Positions 60,958 through 64,000 of a stretch of 64,000 nucleotides of DNA are shown here, piece after piece; position 1 is the first letter of the stretch, and every line of letters begins with the position of its first letter. The notes beneath the pieces are model-generated. The model had not been told where the DNA came from, did not search any database, and saw nothing but the letters and a program-made list of their open reading frames with translations. The position numbers were made by a program, and so were the translations under genes. The DNA comes from Azorinus chamasolen (Eukaryota; Mollusca; Bivalvia; Cardiida; Solecurtidae): NCBI GenBank assembly GCA_963576725.1, contig OY755240.1, positions 17,943,743 through 18,007,742 of the forward strand. Direction: 5' to 3'.

Positions 60958-61435
60958 ACTAAACTTTGAATATAAGTCCAGCTCCTTTTATGGTCCTCCC
61001 AAAATACACAAGAGCGAATTGATAAAGGAAATTTGCATCAAAAGTACTAACAAATATATTGAGTTGGTAGATCCACAAGATCGTAAGTGTAGACCAATAG
61101 TAGCTGGACCAATATGCGAGACGCCCAGATTAAGCAATTTAGTATATATTCTTTTGAAACCATTCATCCAACATGTAAATAGTTATGTACGAGATGACAT
61201 TGATTTTCTCTCTTATGTACCAAAACAAGTACCGGAATACACAATATTAGTCTCGTTTGATGTCACATGTTTGTACACAAATATTTCACACAACCTGGGT
61301 TTGAAAGCAATCAGTTATTGGCTTGAAAAATATCCTAATCTACTGCATCGAAGATTTAACAAACAATTTATCATAGAGGTAATAAAAGAAATCTTATATA
61401 AATAACAACTTCTCTTTTAATGACAAACTCTATAC

Positions 61436-61558
61436 TCATACGAGAGTTGTTCGATAAGTTTCGGGACAAGTTCTGTAATTTTTGTATTTGTTAAGTTTTT
61501 TCTATGTATTTTCACAAATGATAGCTGCGACTGTATCCTATTGATTTAATGCCAGAAT
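61436..61558. mobile_element. Small insertion with mariner-like end
   Basis: The RT frame (NNNFSFNDKLYT) breaks at about 61436 and resumes at RIKRIKGTAMGTKF. The 120-bp insert starts TACGAGAGTTGTTCGATAAG, resembling mariner terminal repeats, preceded by TA. The other end is not clearly complementary. Confidence 0.5.
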
Positions 61559-62196
61559 TAAACGTATTAAAGGCACTGCTATGGGAACTAAATTCGCTCC
61601 AACTTACGCCATACTTGTCCTAGGTTATATGGAATATAACAAGTCTTCGAAGCACGTTTCGCAAATTATTTAAGGGAGGCATGGAAACGTTTCTTGTATG
61701 ATTGTTTGATGTTTTGGAACAGGTCAATGGACGATTTAAACAACATTATCAACTCGTAAATAACCTTCATGAAGACATCAAATTCACAAAGACAAGTGAT
61801 AAACAACTTCCATTTAATGACATTCTTGTAATTAAACATGGCACCCACAATTGCACGGATATATATTTCAAAGAAATGGATTCAAAACAATATCTGAATT
61901 ACTTTTCATACAAGAAAACAGCATTCCCTACAACCTTTGCAAGACGTATCTGTACCATTGTTTCGGAAGAAGGATTAAAAACAAGTAGACTCAATGAGCT
62001 CCGAATGAATCTTAAAGCAAGATATTATCCAAAGAAACTGATTGAGTCGGGCATTTCAAAAGCAAATTCAATTAACCTTAAAGTCGTGAAAAAAGAAAAT
62101 GGAGATATCATTACGTATGTGTTTTCATACAACCTCAACAATTTTGAAATGTTCAAAAATAAATTTACACATTCTTTGGTCTGACCAGAAATTGAA

Positions 62197-62270
62197 CGAA
62201 GTGATCGCAAAGACAACAATGAACGAAGTGGTCGAAAATGAACGAAGTGATCGCAAAGACAACAATAATA
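62197..62270 (+). repeat. Short in-element tandem repeat
   Basis: GAACGAAGTGATCGCAAAGA plus CAACAAT occurs twice, with a shorter GAACGAAGTGGTCGAAAAT between. In one frame it gives NERSDRKD units. It lies between the RT thumb and the zinc-like linker of the Penelope-like element, so it is a linker expansion that also changed the frame. Confidence 0.8.
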
Positions 62271-62882
62271 AAAAAAACAAACGACAACCTCCAAATTTAA
62301 AGAAATTAATTGCATCAGCAAAATTTCAAGACAACAATTTTGGTGCATGTAAGGTTACTAAATGCAACAGACCTAACTGCAGTCTTTGCAATCACTACGT
62401 TGACGGTGACTTGTATAACTCTAATGGCATTTAAAGTAAATGCGAACATGCCTTGTGGTGTTCAAAATGTTCTGTATATTATGACTTGTAATGGTTGTGG
62501 TGAGTACTACATTGGTCAAACTGGTGACAAATTGAGAATCCTTTGAGTGCACATTTAGATCAATGCTGCCAAACAGAACCACCATTTCAAATGTTCCCCT
62601 TTTTTAATTGAATTCAGACAAATTGTCGGTTAGGTTGGCAAAGGAAAGGTACTTCGTAAATTGCTTTAAACCAAAACTCAACGCTTTACCTTACTGTTAA
62701 AAATTCCCACCTGAATCGACGACTTGAGTACGTTATTTTGCGTAATGCTGTTAATATGTAAATACATTTATTCCATAACTTCCGAAACTATGAATTAATC
62801 TTGGATACTACCCAGGTTTTTAACAGGTTCCGATTGTTTTCTTCTCTATGGCGTATGGCGTAGATAACGTCATAGAAACGAA

Positions 62883-63067
<185 letters not shown>

Positions 63068-63477
63068 ATATATCTGTAAGGAATAAAACATGTTAATGTA
63101 AACACTGGTAAACATGCCAAATAGGTAAGCCATTGTCACATAATTATGCGATTTGTACATAGTTAAAGTCTTTAAAACAAACATAGTGAGCTAGGTGAAC
63201 GTCATTGACTGGCTGGTACACATAAAAAAGCTATTAGTACATTTGAACGGGATCGGATGGAGAGTTGTAAATATACCCCAAATGAGGATGACTGAAAATA
63301 TAATTAACCGATCGATTGCCAAACGCATGTGTATCCATATTAACCCTTTCGGCACCAAATTTCTAATTGTTGTCTGCAATCCAATTTTGTTAAATCATGT
63401 GGAATTCAGCTAAACAAATGCAAATTTCAAAGGAATAAAGAACATATATAGAAATAGGGTTCAGACAAAAAGTGAAG

Positions 63478-63536
63478 TCCCTGTTCCGACGCCGCCTTGA
63501 AAAGGTGGCGTCTGATCTGGAACTGCATTATTTGTC
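63478..63536. repeat. Family C foldback variant
   Basis: GTTCCGACGCCGCCTT, then AAGGTGGCGTCTGATCTGGAAC: short stem with AA loop. Confidence 0.65.
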
Positions 63537-63748
63537 GTGGTGCATATTTGCGGCATTGGCGGTGGAATGATTAATAGCGTAAAACGTTGTAACATCAAAG
63601 GATACTACATATATGTAAACGTAGATCTTCTACATCGATAAATGCTCCAAGTACAACGATATTAATATTGCAGACCCCTAACTACATAATTATATTATGG
63701 GTATTATATATTCGAAAAAACATTTTGTTTACACAGATATGTACTTAC

Positions 63749-63961
63749 AATTTCCATTCATGTTGCTCTGTTTTGGCTGTCGTAAGAGGTTCTCTGTACC
63801 AGTCGGAACTCTTTTGAAAGTCCACATGCTCCGACATCGTCTCATAGGGTCGACATATGTTAAACAGGAAATGTATAACAGGCAAAAGGTACAGCCAGGC
63901 AGGATGTTTCGTTTTTGCAATGTCAGTGGCAAACTTCAGTAACGATGACTTGATGTCTTCT
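63749..63961 (-). CDS. Internal exon, module 1 type a (helical repeat gene)
   Basis: 213-nt exon. On the minus strand it follows an acceptor CCGTTTAG and ends at donor GTAAGT. It starts with one base that completes a split codon and ends with two bases of the next codon (phase 2 to phase 2). The translation is open throughout and contains WLYLLPVIHFLFNICRPYE, nearly the same as the exon at 14030-14257. Predicted to be helical, hydrophobic repeat sequence. This is the most 5' exon seen of the multi-exon minus-strand gene; the gene continues beyond the window end. Similarity to the helical arm of RNF213-type E3 ligases is a guess from motif style. Exon status is well supported by paralogy and splice sites. 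Confidence 0.82.
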
Positions 63962-64000
63962 CTAAACGGTATAGACAATCCAATGGGCATTTACTCGGTA

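Larger units (their letters stand above)
59760..62640 (+). mobile_element. Penelope-like element with GIY-YIG endonuclease, decayed
   Basis: Remnant of an EN+ Penelope-like retroelement. In order: LTEYEIKFLSKGLKFTPTP (about 60150-60215); SLSNDSSNVIK, stop at 60497, ADKGGGIVIMN; FYGPPKIHKSE (about 60990); RKCRPIVAGPICETPRLSN; ILVSFDVTCLYTNISHN (about 61250); GTAMGTKFAPTYA (about 61572); RFLYDCLMFWN (about 61690), where the expected DD reads YD; KTSDKQLPFNDILVI; FARRICTIVSEEGLKTSRLN; a zinc-like CNRPNCSLCNH (62362-62394); VLYIMTCNGCGEYYIGQTGD (about 62475-62530). Multiple frameshifts and stops. Carries two insertions (60697-60957, 61436-61558). No terminal repeats identified. Confidence 0.88.

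Overview
The window looks like an intron-rich, AT-rich (roughly one third G+C by eye) metazoan nuclear genome, most probably a bivalve or other lophotrochozoan. Grounds: small exons with canonical GT/AG borders, introns of up to 20 kb, long microsatellites, and decayed reverse-transcriptase elements of types common in marine invertebrates (Penelope-like, BEL/Pao, LINE), plus a tRNA-derived SINE with a tail I associate with bivalves. The species call is inference. There are no bacterial genes, operons or CRISPR arrays.

Host gene: I find 14 short exons, all on the minus strand, from 63961 down to 5304. They fall into three exon types that recur in strict order a-b-c: M1 = 63749-63961, 58847-59024, 57843-58072; M2 = 46117-46275, 43488-43665, 41022-41230; M3 = 38665-38859, 34531-34714, 33812-34041; M4 = 14030-14257, 12735-12912, 11346-11578; M5 = 6219-6449, 5304-5487, with its c exon not found. 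Intron phase is the same at every equivalent junction (a to b phase 2, b to c phase 0, c to a phase 2). Each complete cassette sums to a multiple of three (207, 182, 203 and 213 codons). The simplest reading is one giant gene, more than 58 kb within the window, open at both ends and encoding tandem helical modules of about 200 residues. Weak resemblance suggests the helical N-terminal arm of RNF213-type giant ubiquitin ligases, a family expanded in bivalves; this is unproven and no RING or AAA domain lies in the window.

The introns are packed with repeats. Retroelement coding remnants: a LINE 3' end (2535-2713), BEL/Pao pol (31230-31925), a Penelope-like element with a GIY-YIG domain (59760-62640, carrying two nested insertions), and several pieces of a second RT family (40300-40530; 50190-51620; 52300-52920; 53716-54630; 55366-55490). 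Dispersed non-coding families: family A (260-330 bp, also present as the 3' tail of the second RT family), family B (about 200-300 bp), family C (about 60-80 bp foldbacks related to GCAAACAGAGTAGACC), and family D (about 200-240 bp, TTAA-bordered). In 20.5-26.5 kb lies a cluster of unusual DNA elements whose ends are built from an iterated short phrase, including one inserted exactly at the end of another with both target duplications legible. Four loci (3.1, 15.7, 41.5 and 52.9 kb) share an architecture of short-period microsatellite plus tandem units of about 130-185 bp; the array at 53-55 kb is dense in AGGTCA half-sites.

No complete host gene, promoter, start codon, terminal exon or polyadenylation site could be assigned. 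Stretches without any recognised feature are entered as such.
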